Shown here one piece after another: positions 32,767-41,571 of a stretch of DNA of 64,000 bases; within the stretch, counting starts at the first letter, position 1; the number at the start of each line of letters is the position of its first letter. The notes below the pieces were generated by a model. It was not told the DNA's origin. It searched no databases and worked only from the letters and a program-made list of their open reading frames with translations. The stretch is from an uncultured Clostridia bacterium. GTDB taxonomy: Bacteria > Bacillota > Clostridia > Christensenellales > Borkfalkiaceae. The stretch is taken from contig CANQWN010000007.1 of assembly GCA_947627575.1 (NCBI GenBank), positions 1 to 64,000 of the forward strand, in the 5' to 3' direction. Position numbers and translations under genes: made by a program.

Positions 32767-33833
32767 GCGTTTAAGGGCACATTATCGAGTATACCCGTGC
32801 GTACGAGGCGTTTTTTGCGCGCCGCCTCCGCGTCCAGCACAGCCCTGCCTATAACCGCGGACAGCACCTGACGGAATTTGGCAAACCCTTCCGAAAGCAG
32901 ATAATACGAAAGCGAGCCGGGCACCGTGTTTACTTCGGATAGGTATACTTCCCCGTCCGAAAGGATGAAGTCGAAGCGCACTATCCCGCGCATATTCAGC
33001 CGCATATATACCTCTTTCACCGTGTTTTTTACGCCTTGCGAAACTTCCGCGGGAATGTCCGCGGGCAACTTGCCCGATGCCCCGCCGCAGTACTTATCTT
33101 CAAACGAAAACACCCCGCCGCCGCACATTGCTTCCTCACATTCGGAAACTATCAGCCCGCCGTCCGTAAGGCAGGCGGCGCAGTTTATTTCGCGCTTGTG
33201 CGAAAAATATTTTTCCACTATTGCCCCGTCGTCGTATTCAAACGCGGCGGCAAGCCCTTCGGTAAGCGCCTGCCTGTCGTCGGCGCGGACTACGCCTATG
33301 CTTGAACCCAGCTTTGCGGGCTTTATTATCAGCGGATAGCCCAACTTTTCGGCTTCCTCCGTTTGGGAAAGCGAGCGCACGTACGCGTATTCCGCCGTCT
33401 TTATGCCCAAAGCCGAAAGCACCAGCTTTGTGTAGTACTTATCCATAAACGCCGCCGATTCGAAAATCCCCGCGGAGGCGAAAGGTATCCCGCACAGCGC
33501 AAACGCGCCCGAAACCCCGCCGCCTTCGCCCAAGCCGCCGTGACAGCAATTCACCGCCGCATACAGCGGCAGAAATTTTTTGGGCTTGCCCCGCCCGAAG
33601 ACGTACACCCCGCCCTTTACCAGCGCGGCGCGGGGCAGGCGAGACATATCCCTTGAAAATGCGCGTATATCGCACAGTTTTTTATCGCACAGCATCTCGC
33701 CGCCGCGGGTTATGAAGAGGGGCACGGGATTATCCCCGCCGCTCTTCAATACGTTTGCCGCCATAGTGCCCGTTATAACCGAAATTTCGCTTTCGTTGGA
33801 TATCCCGCCGAATACCACGGCAATATTTCTCAT
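32745..33833 (-). CDS. ddl: D-alanine--D-alanine ligase
   Basis: ATP-grasp enzyme making the D-Ala-D-Ala dipeptide for peptidoglycan. The 362-residue protein has VVFGGISNESEIS at the N-terminus, IIKPAKLGSSIGV (ATP-grasp) and VRFDFILSDGEVYLSEVNTVPGSLSYY (metal and substrate site). It follows the MurF-like ligase, which uses its product. The ATG at 33833 has GGAGGTG upstream. The tyrosine in PGSLSYY fits a D-Ala rather than D-Lac enzyme only loosely, so vancomycin phenotype is not inferred. Confidence 0.93.
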   Translation of the reverse strand: MRNIAVVFGGISNESEISVITGTMAANVLKSGGDNPVPLFITRGGEMLCDKKLCDIRAFSRDMSRLPRAALVKGGVYVFGRGKPKKFLPLYAAVNCCHGGLGEGGGVSGAFALCGIPFASAGIFESAAFMDKYYTKLVLSALGIKTAEYAYVRSLSQTEEAEKLGYPLIIKPAKLGSSIGVVRADDRQALTEGLAAAFEYDDGAIVEKYFSHKREINCAACLTDGGLIVSECEEAMCGGGVFSFEDKYCGGASGKLPADIPAEVSQGVKNTVKEVYMRLNMRGIVRFDFILSDGEVYLSEVNTVPGSLSYYLLSEGFAKFRQVLSAVIGRAVLDAEAARKKRLVRTGILDNVPLNACKTRGK

Positions 33834-33904
33834 AATAAAAAAATCACCTCCACCCCGAAAATTTTTAGGCTTTGGTGATTTTGAATTTTATTCCTGCGCA
33901 AAAA

Positions 33905-35503
33905 TCAATATATATCGGGCAAATCATTTAAAAACAGCACGGCGTCCCCTTCGGAAAGCACTTCGCCCAGCTTTGATTTTGCGGCTTGCATATCCTTTAC
34001 CACGCAGATATTTTCCTGCAAGCCGCCCGCCTTTAAAAAGCCCTGCTTTATGGGCAAAACAAGTACGTCGCCCACCAGAATGACGTAATCCAACCCGGCA
34101 AGACAGCCGCCCAAGGCGTAATTTTCCTCTTTTTCAAGCACGCCCAATTCCACCAGCCCGGGGGTAACGCAAACCCTCTTCCCGCCGAATGTTTTAAGCG
34201 TTTCCACCGCGGCGCGCGCACCCCTGATATTGCCGTTGTAACCGTCGTCTATTATGTTTATCCCGCCCGACTTTATAAGTTGCAGGCGGTGTTCCACGGG
34301 ACGGATATGCGGCACCGCTTCCGCTATTTCAGAGGGCGTCATGCCGCAGAGATACGCCGCGGAAGCCGCCACGGCGATATTTTCCGCCGAATGTGCGCCC
34401 AACAGGCAGGTTTGCACCGCGTAAGTTTCCCCGCCGACGGTGAGATTGAATTTAACACCGTCGGGCGAAGCGCACACTTCCGAAACCTGCGCCGCGCGGC
34501 GCTTTTTTACGGGATACGCCCCGAAAAGTTCGTAACAATTATCGGCTATAACCGCCTCCTCCCGCGTGGCGGCAAGTATTTCGCCCTTTGCCTTTACCAC
34601 GTTGCGGAAATTGCCGAACGTCAATATATGTTGCGGGCAGACGCCCGTTATCACCGAATAATACGGCGGGCAGACGTCGCACAGCTTTTCAATATCCCCG
34701 ACGTGGCGCGCGCCCATTTCCGCAATGAAATATTCGCAGCCCTGCAAATCGGAATTGTTTACGGTAAGCGCTATCCCCAGCGGAGTATTGTGCGAGCGCG
34801 GCGTGGCTATCGTAGCGTACTTGCGGGAAAGCATTGTGTAAAGTATGTTCTTCACGGTAGTCTTGCCGTAACTGCCCGTTATAGCCACCGTCTTTACCCC
34901 GCTTGCCGCAAGTTTTGCCTTCGCCTTTTTTACGAACCCGCGGTTGTGCGGAACTTCGTAAATCCGCGCAATCAGCCCGGAAAGCGCCAGAACGGGAATT
35001 ATGAGGAGGGGCGCCAGCCCCAGCGGCGCGTACCTGACGAGGCAGAAAATTTTGTTGCCCCACGCCGCGTCCGCGAAATTAAGCAGAGTGACGAAGATGT
35101 AAAGGCATATCGCGCTTACGGTGAAATGCACGGCGATAAGCCTTTTTATCCTCGGCGTAAAGTTAAGCGGCACGCGCAGGGGCGTTTTGAAGTCCACCGC
35201 TATATACACGCCGAAAAACAGCGCGGACGGGACGAGGGAAATAACCGCCGCCCACCCGCCTGCAAAGGCGAAGCACAGCCCGACGACCGCAGACGAAAGC
35301 ACGCACAGCATCGTGAGGAGAACCATGCGCGTAAACTGCATATTGTTGGGCTTTTTAAGCCAGCCGAAAAGTTTTTTGCCGGAATAGCCCGCGGATTGAA
35401 GTATGCCCATCGGGCGCAACGAGGCAAGCGAAAACGCCGCCGCGTAGACCAGCGAAATAAGCACACATTCCACGGTTTTGGACACAGATATGAAAATTCC
35501 CAT
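33905..35503 (-). CDS. MurF-like Mur ligase with N-terminal membrane domain
   Basis: A 532-residue protein (start at 35503, MGIFISVSK). Residues 1-180 contain about five hydrophobic helices (near 10-30, 58-80, 84-103, 120-143, 160-180) instead of the usual soluble MurF N-domain. From residue 200 it is a Mur ligase: P-loop GSYGKTT (210-216), AEMGARHVGDI, NIAVAASAAYLCG, and DDGYNGN, motifs of the UDP-MurNAc-tripeptide D-Ala-D-Ala ligase. Adjacency to ddl supports that role. The membrane fusion is unusual, and another amide ligase role on the membrane is possible. The ribosome binding site is weak (GGGAT). Confidence 0.82.
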   Translation of the reverse strand: MGIFISVSKTVECVLISLVYAAAFSLASLRPMGILQSAGYSGKKLFGWLKKPNNMQFTRMVLLTMLCVLSSAVVGLCFAFAGGWAAVISLVPSALFFGVYIAVDFKTPLRVPLNFTPRIKRLIAVHFTVSAICLYIFVTLLNFADAAWGNKIFCLVRYAPLGLAPLLIIPVLALSGLIARIYEVPHNRGFVKKAKAKLAASGVKTVAITGSYGKTTVKNILYTMLSRKYATIATPRSHNTPLGIALTVNNSDLQGCEYFIAEMGARHVGDIEKLCDVCPPYYSVITGVCPQHILTFGNFRNVVKAKGEILAATREEAVIADNCYELFGAYPVKKRRAAQVSEVCASPDGVKFNLTVGGETYAVQTCLLGAHSAENIAVAASAAYLCGMTPSEIAEAVPHIRPVEHRLQLIKSGGINIIDDGYNGNIRGARAAVETLKTFGGKRVCVTPGLVELGVLEKEENYALGGCLAGLDYVILVGDVLVLPIKQGFLKAGGLQENICVVKDMQAAKSKLGEVLSEGDAVLFLNDLPDIY

Positions 35504-35517
35504 ATATATCCCGTAAA

Positions 35518-36198
35518 TTATAATAAGAAAGCGGCGGCAAGCGAATTGAATTTTTCCGCCTGACTGCAAAAGCAAAAATGCCCGCCTTCCATAAGCGTAA
35601 GTTTTCCGCCGGTAAGCATTGCAAACGCGGCGCCCTCTTCGTCGGGGGGAGTTACGTCGTCCTGCGCGCCGTAGATAAGCAACGTAGGGCAGGTTATCCC
35701 CCTTGCGCAATCCGAAAGATCTTCGTTTACTATAAGTTTATAGCTTTCGCGCATGACGGGCGGAAGCGAACGGTATTCCTCGCTGCCGAAATGCTTTTCC
35801 GCAAACGCGGGGAAAAACTTTTTCACCCGCCTGTAAGCGTTTACCCGCCTGATATATTGCGGCGAACGCTTTTTTACAAGCCCCGCGCCGCCCGTTACAA
35901 GCAGTTTGCCGCACAGATTTTTACGCGCGGAAAACAGCTTGAAAGCAACCCGCGCCCCGAATGAATGGGCGACGACGTACACCTCGCCGTAGCCCGCCGC
36001 CCTTATATACCTTTCCAGCCAAAGCGCATAGTCGCCCACAGACCACGGTTGGGTTATGGGCGCGCTGTTGCCGAAGCCGGGCATATCGGGCGCGTCGCAG
36101 AGAAAATACTTTGAAAAATAATTTATCTGATAGTAAAAACTTTCCTTTTTGGAGAGATAACCGTGCAGGAACAGCAACGGCTTGCCGCCGCCCTTCAC
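35518..36198 (-). CDS. Alpha/beta hydrolase
   Basis: A 226-residue alpha/beta hydrolase of unknown substrate. LLFLHGYL (oxyanion region), the nucleophile elbow AHSFGAR, the late Asp in YGAQDDVTPP and His in EGGHFCF form the triad. The GTG at 36198 is used, but in-frame codons upstream (KILLDGNWVSRT) look native, so translation may begin earlier from a rare codon near the rimI stop. It sits between rimI and the MurF-like gene on the same strand. Confidence 0.85.
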   Translation of the reverse strand: MKGGGKPLLFLHGYLSKKESFYYQINYFSKYFLCDAPDMPGFGNSAPITQPWSVGDYALWLERYIRAAGYGEVYVVAHSFGARVAFKLFSARKNLCGKLLVTGGAGLVKKRSPQYIRRVNAYRRVKKFFPAFAEKHFGSEEYRSLPPVMRESYKLIVNEDLSDCARGITCPTLLIYGAQDDVTPPDEEGAAFAMLTGGKLTLMEGGHFCFCSQAEKFNSLAAAFLL

Positions 36199-36232
36199 CG
36201 TACGCGAAACCCAATTTCCGTCAAGTAAAATT

Positions 36233-36667
36233 TTACATCTCCTTTTTCATTACAAGGCAGTCTTCGCCGTCCGAATAGTAGCGCGTGCGCGCGTATGCGC
36301 CGCAAAACCCGTGCTTTAAATACAGTTCCATAGCCGCGGAGTTGGAAACGCGCACTTCCAGAAACACCGTTTTTACGCCGTTGTTGCGGGCGTAATCCAA
36401 CAGCCCTTCCAAAATTGCAGTGGCAACGCCGCTGTGGCGATAGGGTTCCGACGTGGCGATATTATCTATGTCCGCGCTGTCATACGCCAGCGTAATGCCG
36501 CCGTAGCCCGCTATTTCCCCGTCGTCGTCCGCCACCAGCCCGTAAAAATTTTCCGTTTCATAGCCGGAAGCAAGCATTTTGTACGACCACGGCTCTTGGG
36601 GGAAACATTCCTTTTCCAACTCGGAAATCCGCAATATATCTTCGTATTTCCACTTTCTTATCGTCAT
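36233..36667 (-). CDS. rimI: Ribosomal protein S18 alanine N-acetyltransferase-like GNAT
   Basis: GNAT acetyltransferase of 144 residues (start 36667, ATGA overlap with tsaB). Acetyl-CoA loop region HSGVATAILEGLL and C-terminal YLKHGFCGAYARTRYYSDGEDCLVM match RimI. It is part of the tsaE-tsaB-rimI set typical of Firmicutes, in which tsaD often follows; tsaD is not in this window. Confidence 0.88.
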   Translation of the reverse strand: MTIRKWKYEDILRISELEKECFPQEPWSYKMLASGYETENFYGLVADDDGEIAGYGGITLAYDSADIDNIATSEPYRHSGVATAILEGLLDYARNNGVKTVFLEVRVSNSAAMELYLKHGFCGAYARTRYYSDGEDCLVMKKEM

Positions 36668-37251
36668 TTTCTTCCCTCTTCCGCCTGCGATTTGCGCACG
36701 TACAGCGCAACGGGCGCGCCGTTTGCCGCCCCGCCGCATACCGCGTTTTTAAGGCAGCCGCGTATATCTGTTTTTACGTAATTTGCGAGGGGGAGATCCT
36801 CAAAGCCGTACAGTACAGCGCCCTTTGAAAGTACCGCCGCCCCGTCCAGATAGGCGGGTTCGCACGCAAATTTGCCGTAACCCTTGTAATAGTAAAAGCC
36901 GTGCGCGGCGTCCACCGCTACGCCGAAATCAATATCCTTGACATTATATGCAATCATATCGAAAACGGTTAATCCGCAGGCGGGTTTACCCGTTGCAACC
37001 GCAAAGCCCTTCGCCGCGGAAAGCCCAATCCTTATGCCCGTAAACGAGCCGGGACCGGTTACCGCCGCAAAAAAATCACATTCTTCGGGGGAAAGCGAAA
37101 TTTTATCCATCGCCTCTTCCACCGCCTGCATAAGCCGCACGGAATGGCGCAAAGCGCAATCTTCCTCGAAAACTTCCGCAAAAGCCCCGTTCTTCGCCGC
37201 CGTTACGCACAGATAGCGCGAGGACGTGTCTATCGCAAGAAAATTACTCAT
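36664..37251 (-). CDS. tsaB: tRNA t6A biosynthesis protein TsaB
   Basis: Pseudo-ATPase scaffold for TsaD in formation of t6A37 on ANN-decoding tRNAs. The 195-residue protein starts with LAIDTSSRYLCVT and has VTGPGSFTGIRIGLSAAKG, the TsaB hallmark. It overlaps tsaE by 8 bp and rimI by 4 bp. Confidence 0.93.
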   Translation of the reverse strand: MSNFLAIDTSSRYLCVTAAKNGAFAEVFEEDCALRHSVRLMQAVEEAMDKISLSPEECDFFAAVTGPGSFTGIRIGLSAAKGFAVATGKPACGLTVFDMIAYNVKDIDFGVAVDAAHGFYYYKGYGKFACEPAYLDGAAVLSKGAVLYGFEDLPLANYVKTDIRGCLKNAVCGGAANGAPVALYVRKSQAEEGRK

Positions 37252-37648
37252 ACTCTATCTCCCTCGTATTTTCGCCCGTCTTTTTTATGCGCACCGTCCT
37301 ACAGTTTGCGGGCAATACGGAAAGGCAGTTTTCGTACCATTCCACAACGCAAATCCCGCCGGCGTAGAAATAATCGGTAAGCCCCAACGCCTCCGCCTGC
37401 GCGCCGTCGGAAAGACGGTAGAAATCAAAATGATAAAGTTTGCCCGAATAATCGTTCATATAGGCATAGGTGGGGCTTAAAATTTCGTCCTCTATGCCCA
37501 ACCCCTTTGCAAGCCCCTTGCAAAACTGCGTTTTACCCGCGCCCAGCCCGCCGTGAAGAAGCACCGTGTCCCCCGCTTTAAGGCTTTGGGCGTATTTTTC
37601 GGCAAACCGCGCCGTACTTTCGGGACTGTCCGAATAAAATACCGCCAT
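37244..37648 (-). CDS. tsaE: tRNA t6A biosynthesis ATPase TsaE
   Basis: ATPase that cycles the TsaBD complex. The 134-residue protein has Walker A GGLGAGKT (about 33-40), SPTYAYMNDY, and HFDFYRL plus VVEWYENC. It heads the tsaE-tsaB-rimI-hydrolase-MurF-like group. No ribosome binding site; the -10 box ends 8 nt before the ATG, so the mRNA is likely leaderless. Confidence 0.93.
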   Translation of the reverse strand: MAVFYSDSPESTARFAEKYAQSLKAGDTVLLHGGLGAGKTQFCKGLAKGLGIEDEILSPTYAYMNDYSGKLYHFDFYRLSDGAQAEALGLTDYFYAGGICVVEWYENCLSVLPANCRTVRIKKTGENTREIEYE

Positions 37649-37656
37649 ACGCGTAT

Positions 37657-37685
37657 ATTATACCCCGCCGCCGCTTAATTTGCAA
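37657..37685 (-). promoter_or_regulatory. Promoter giving a leaderless tsaE mRNA
   Basis: -35 TTGCAA (37680-37685), 17-nt spacer, -10 TATAAT (37657-37662), then ATACGCGT and the ATG at 37648. Confidence 0.7.
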
Positions 37686-37733
37686 CTATTATTGCCCGCC
37701 AAACCGCCGCGAGGGGCTATTTTAAAATGCCTC

Positions 37734-37762
37734 TTGTATTTATAGCCGCGTTATGCTATAAT
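37734..37762 (+). promoter_or_regulatory. Promoter of the giant BspA-like gene
   Basis: -35 TTGTAT (37734-37739), 17-nt spacer, -10 TATAAT (37757-37762), divergent from tsaE. Confidence 0.65.
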
Positions 37763-37815
37763 AATAATGACCACTTGTTTTCTACCCGTTTTAAAATACG
37801 ATTTAAGGTAAGATT

Positions 37816-40554
37816 ATGAGAAAAATTTTTTTACTGCTGTCAATCGCAACGCTTGCGTTCTGCGGGATAATATTTTCAAGCTGTTGGCTTAACGCGTTAA
37901 ACTGCAACGGCGCCGATTCCGCCGACGTCGCTTCCGGCTGTGTTTCGGGCTGCGTGAAGTGCAACACGGCTTGCAACGCCTTAAATTCCCCTTCCTCCCG
38001 CGAATACACCGTCATTTTCGACGCCAACGGAGGATATATGTCGGACGCGTACGGGCAACCCGTTACCACCATAACGAAGTACGTAAAAACACTTAACGAT
38101 TACGACGTGGGCTATCTGCCCGAACCCAAAAAATCTTCCGACGAGCAGTATGTTTACACTTTCAGCGGCTGGTTCCGCGACGCAGAGCTTACTACGCCCG
38201 TGGAGGGCAACGCCAAACTTACGGGGGATTGCACCGTATACGCGGGCTATACCGCGTCGCCCACTTATACGTATAATTACTACGAAAAAGACGGCGGATA
38301 TTATGTAAAATGCAACGCAAAAGATTTAACCGAAGTTGTGATTCCCGCCTACTACGAAGGCTTGCCCGTAGTGGGGCTTCCGCCCAACGCGTTCCCTTCC
38401 GGCAACAGCATTAAAAGCATAACTTTGCCTTCCACCCTGAATTATATAAACGACCATGCTTTGGAAGGTTGCGCGCTTGAAACGCTGTATATAGGCGGCA
38501 ACGTGCAGATTATAGGCAGATACTCCGCCGCCTGCTCGCCCAAAAATCTGTACTTCGGCGGCACTGCCGCGGATTGGTGCAACATAAAAAATCCCGCCGA
38601 TTGCCGCATCCTTTACAATGTGGAAAACTTTTATATAGATAACGCGCGGGTAAGCGACTTCGTCGTGCCCGAGGGCGTGACGGAGTTGCAACTTCAAACT
38701 TTCAGTTACGCCTCCTGCTTCGATAGGATAATCATGGCAAGCACGGTGGAAAAAATAGGGTACGTCGCGATAGACCAAATAAGATATTCGCCATTTGAAT
38801 ACTGCACCGCGGATATATTTTGGACAAACGATAATTCCCGTATGACGGCTTTGCCAAAATGTTCTTTCAGGCTTTGGATGGGCAAAACCATATATTTGCC
38901 GTATACCATAACGTCCGTAGGCGAACGGTGCTTTGAATATTGCGAAGAACTTACCGATGTTTACGGCGGCAACATACAGACCGTGGAAGATTTTGCTTTT
39001 TCCGACTGCAAAAACCTGCTTAACGCGGGCGTGTGGGATAACCTTACGGAAGTCGGCGCTTCCGCCTTTGAGGATTGCAAAGCGCTTGCCGCGCCGCCCT
39101 TCGGCAAAAACATAGTTTACGTACACGAAAACGCCTTTAAAAACTGCGCCGCAATGGCGGGCGAAATAGACTGCGCAAACCTTACGCTGATTGATAACGG
39201 CGCGTTTGAAAATTGCGCCGCAATAACCGCCGTAGATATCCCCGGCGGCGTAACGCAGGTGGGCGACGGCGCGTTCAGGGGTTGCGCGGGCGTGCTTACG
39301 CTTACCTTTACGGGCGGCGGCGAGTTGGGCGAGGAAGCCTTTAAGGGGCTTACTTCGCTTACCTCCCTCGATATCGGAAACGCGACATATGCGGGTAAAA
39401 ACTGCTTTGCGGACTGCACCGCGTTGAAAGAAGTAACCGCCGTAAACCCCGCGTTTACCGCAGAATACACCGCGTTTACGGGCGAGGCGCAGTTAAACAG
39501 CGTGCAGGCGTGCGGCGGCGCGCTTACCGCACTTGGCGCAATACCCATAGAAACGCTTTACGTTACAAGCGGCGAAATACCCGCCGACGCATTGAGGGAA
39601 AACCGCCCCGTAGCCAAAGACGGCGACGGCAACGAGACCCCCTATCCGCAGACGGTGCGGCTGGGCGAACAGGTTACCGCTGTGGGCGACAGGGCTTTTT
39701 ACGAAAGCAACGTAAGCTCGGTTACGGTGGACGGGGAAAATATAACTTTGGGCAAAAGTTGTTTTTACAAATGCGACAAACTTAAAAGTTTCCCCTTTGG
39801 CAAGCTATCCAAAATCCCCGAATATTGCTTTTCGTTAAGCGCGATAGAGGGCAACCTCGATTTGGGCGCGTTGCCCGTGGGCGCGGGCGCGTTTGAGGGT
39901 TGCAAGTTAAGCGCAGTAAAACTAAACTGCCAAAACGTCGGCAGGGAAGCGTTTAAAAACTGCGATAAGATTTACGAAATTATTGTGGGGGATTCCGTTA
40001 CGTCGATAGGCATAAGGGCGTTTGAGGGTTGCAATAATGTATCCGACATATATATCGGCTCTTCGGTGAAAACAATCAATTCGGGCGCGTTCAGCCTGAA
40101 AAAATCTTCAACGCAATCGGGCGCATACCTGTACTTCAACGCGGCAAACTGCACCAAAATAGCCGCCGACGGCACGGGTGAAACAAGCGCGTGGGGCGAA
40201 AATTTAAGCGATAAAAATAAATACAAAATAAATATCGGCGAGGTGTATTTCGGCGAAAACGTAACCTCCTTACCCTCCAACGCATTTGCCGATTGCCGTA
40301 TAGAAACTATACAGATAAACATCGGCTTGACAAAATTCGGCAAAAACGCTTTCAGACCTCTTTCGGTTGTCACTGCGTGGCTGACATACGAGGGAACGGA
40401 AACGGAGTGGAAGAATATGAATTCCGACAAAGCGCTGGTAGACGCGGGCTTTAACGACGCAACTATTTTTAAAAAGCTTGTCTGTCCCAAGCAAGAGGAC
40501 TACAATAAAAAGCCCGTTCAATTCAGTTCCCGCATAAACTATACAACCTTTTGA
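37816..40554 (+). CDS. Large BspA-like leucine-rich repeat lipoprotein
   Basis: A 912-residue secreted lipoprotein. Signal peptide 1-22 ends in IIFSSC, a lipobox. A Listeria-Bacteroides type repeat (TVIFDANGGY ... FSGWFRDAEL, about residues 70-140) follows, then many LRR_5/BspA units built on patterns such as AFENCAAITAVDIPGGV. These architectures are surface adhesion modules common in gut and oral bacteria. It is a single-gene unit flanked by tsaE and ribU. The many cysteines in the repeats (GCA, NCA, DCT) belong to the repeat pattern. Confidence 0.88.
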   Translation: MRKIFLLLSIATLAFCGIIFSSCWLNALNCNGADSADVASGCVSGCVKCNTACNALNSPSSREYTVIFDANGGYMSDAYGQPVTTITKYVKTLNDYDVGYLPEPKKSSDEQYVYTFSGWFRDAELTTPVEGNAKLTGDCTVYAGYTASPTYTYNYYEKDGGYYVKCNAKDLTEVVIPAYYEGLPVVGLPPNAFPSGNSIKSITLPSTLNYINDHALEGCALETLYIGGNVQIIGRYSAACSPKNLYFGGTAADWCNIKNPADCRILYNVENFYIDNARVSDFVVPEGVTELQLQTFSYASCFDRIIMASTVEKIGYVAIDQIRYSPFEYCTADIFWTNDNSRMTALPKCSFRLWMGKTIYLPYTITSVGERCFEYCEELTDVYGGNIQTVEDFAFSDCKNLLNAGVWDNLTEVGASAFEDCKALAAPPFGKNIVYVHENAFKNCAAMAGEIDCANLTLIDNGAFENCAAITAVDIPGGVTQVGDGAFRGCAGVLTLTFTGGGELGEEAFKGLTSLTSLDIGNATYAGKNCFADCTALKEVTAVNPAFTAEYTAFTGEAQLNSVQACGGALTALGAIPIETLYVTSGEIPADALRENRPVAKDGDGNETPYPQTVRLGEQVTAVGDRAFYESNVSSVTVDGENITLGKSCFYKCDKLKSFPFGKLSKIPEYCFSLSAIEGNLDLGALPVGAGAFEGCKLSAVKLNCQNVGREAFKNCDKIYEIIVGDSVTSIGIRAFEGCNNVSDIYIGSSVKTINSGAFSLKKSSTQSGAYLYFNAANCTKIAADGTGETSAWGENLSDKNKYKINIGEVYFGENVTSLPSNAFADCRIETIQINIGLTKFGKNAFRPLSVVTAWLTYEGTETEWKNMNSDKALVDAGFNDATIFKKLVCPKQEDYNKKPVQFSSRINYTTF

Positions 40555-40558
40555 AAAC

Positions 40559-40593
40559 GCGCCCCGCGGATTATCCGCGGGGCGCAAATTTTT
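40559..40593. terminator. Bidirectional terminator between BspA-like gene and ribU
   Basis: 12-bp stem GCGCCCCGCGGA / TCCGCGGGGCGC with a 3-nt loop, T6 run on the + side and GTTTTC on the minus side. Confidence 0.8.
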
Positions 40594-40595
40594 TG

Positions 40596-41267
40596 TTATA
40601 TTTGATTTTCTCCGCCGTCCGTCTGTTCTGCGGGGACTTTTTTCGCCTTTTTGCGGCGGGCGAATTTATCGTTGGTAAGTTTTATAAGGCGGGATATCGA
40701 CTTGTACAAAAGCATAACCGCGGCGGTTATAAGCGCGCTTTTTATAAAGTTGAACAGCACCGCCCAATACCATACCGTAAGATAGAAATTCATACCCGAA
40801 GCCCACGAAGAATGGGTGTACAGGTTGAGATAGAACGGGAAAGTAAGCGTATAATTTACGGGCACGGACCACGCCACCTGCGCCAGACAGCCCATAAGCA
40901 AAGCCAAAATAACCCACTTTATGCCCTTGCGGTACTTATAGATAATGGACGGGATAAGCACATAGGGCAACATAATAAGTATGTTTGCAAGTTCGCCCAC
41001 GCCCACCGTCTGCGAAAAGGTAAGCGCGTGCAAAATTTCTTTAAGCACCCCCACTATCACGCCCGCTACGGGCCCCAAAGCAAAGCCCGTAATCATTACG
41101 AAGGTATTTGAAAAATCCACCTTCATAAAGGGCACTGCGGGGAAAAGCGAAAATTCCAGCCACGGCATATACAGCACGTAGGCGAAAGCCGTAAACAAAG
41201 CCATATAAGCCAACCGGGTTGCGGTGAAGTAGGAAGCAAACGCTTCCTTCACGTTTTTGCGTTGCAT
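40596..41267 (-). CDS. ribU: Riboflavin ECF transporter S component
   Basis: Integral membrane substrate-binding subunit of an energy-coupling factor transporter, 223 residues with about six hydrophobic segments. The ATG at 41267 has GAGGTG upstream. Sequences such as LPFVLYMPW-like AYVLYMPWLEFSLFPAVPF, DFSNTFVMITGFALGP and GVLKEILHAL fit the RibU/FolT group; the FMN riboswitch in its leader makes riboflavin the likely substrate. The shared EcfA/T subunits are not in the window. The tail is basic and ends in a polar stretch. Confidence 0.88.
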   Translation of the reverse strand: MQRKNVKEAFASYFTATRLAYMALFTAFAYVLYMPWLEFSLFPAVPFMKVDFSNTFVMITGFALGPVAGVIVGVLKEILHALTFSQTVGVGELANILIMLPYVLIPSIIYKYRKGIKWVILALLMGCLAQVAWSVPVNYTLTFPFYLNLYTHSSWASGMNFYLTVWYWAVLFNFIKSALITAAVMLLYKSISRLIKLTNDKFARRKKAKKVPAEQTDGGENQI

Positions 41268-41312
41268 AAAAAACACCTCTTTGAAAAATATTTTTCAAGC
41301 TGTTCTTTGCAC

Positions 41313-41340
41313 AAAAAATCCGCCCCGAAAAGGGGCGGAC
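41313..41340 (-). terminator. Riboswitch expression-platform terminator
   Basis: Minus-strand stem TCCGCCCC / GGGGCGGA followed by T6, between the FMN aptamer and the ribU start. FMN binding would favour this terminator. Confidence 0.85.
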
Positions 41341-41366
41341 GCAAAATCAAACGGAAAAAACCGCAC

Positions 41367-41480
41367 GTTCTTTTACCATCCGGACTATACCGTCGGTACG
41401 GGAATTGCACCCGTTCGGGAGACTTACGCCTCTTCGCAGACTATACTGCCGGTGGGGAATTGCACCCCGCCCCAAAGAAC
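41367..41480 (-). ncRNA. FMN riboswitch (RFN element)
   Basis: Minus-strand aptamer closed by GTTCTTT / AAAGAAC, with the conserved blocks GGGGTGCAATTCCCCACCGG, CAGTATAGTCTGCGAAG, CGGGTGCAATTCCCGTACCG and ACGGTATAGTCCGGATGG. All conserved RFN stems can be traced. It controls ribU by transcription termination. Confidence 0.95.
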
Positions 41481-41496
41481 AACCTAAATTAACTGT

Positions 41497-41525
41497 ATTA
41501 TAATACGCTTTACGGCGCGTGTCAA
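41497..41525 (-). promoter_or_regulatory. Promoter of the FMN riboswitch-ribU unit
   Basis: -35 TTGACA (41520-41525), 17-nt spacer, -10 TATAAT (41497-41502): full consensus. Confidence 0.85.
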
Positions 41526-41571
41526 GCGTTTGAAGGGCATATCCGCCGCATAGGCGGCGCGCCCAGCCTTA

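Noticed and set aside
35504..35710. N-terminal extension of the MurF-like protein
   Set aside because: Overlaps the upstream alpha/beta hydrolase and has low-complexity basic sequence; start at 35503 preferred.
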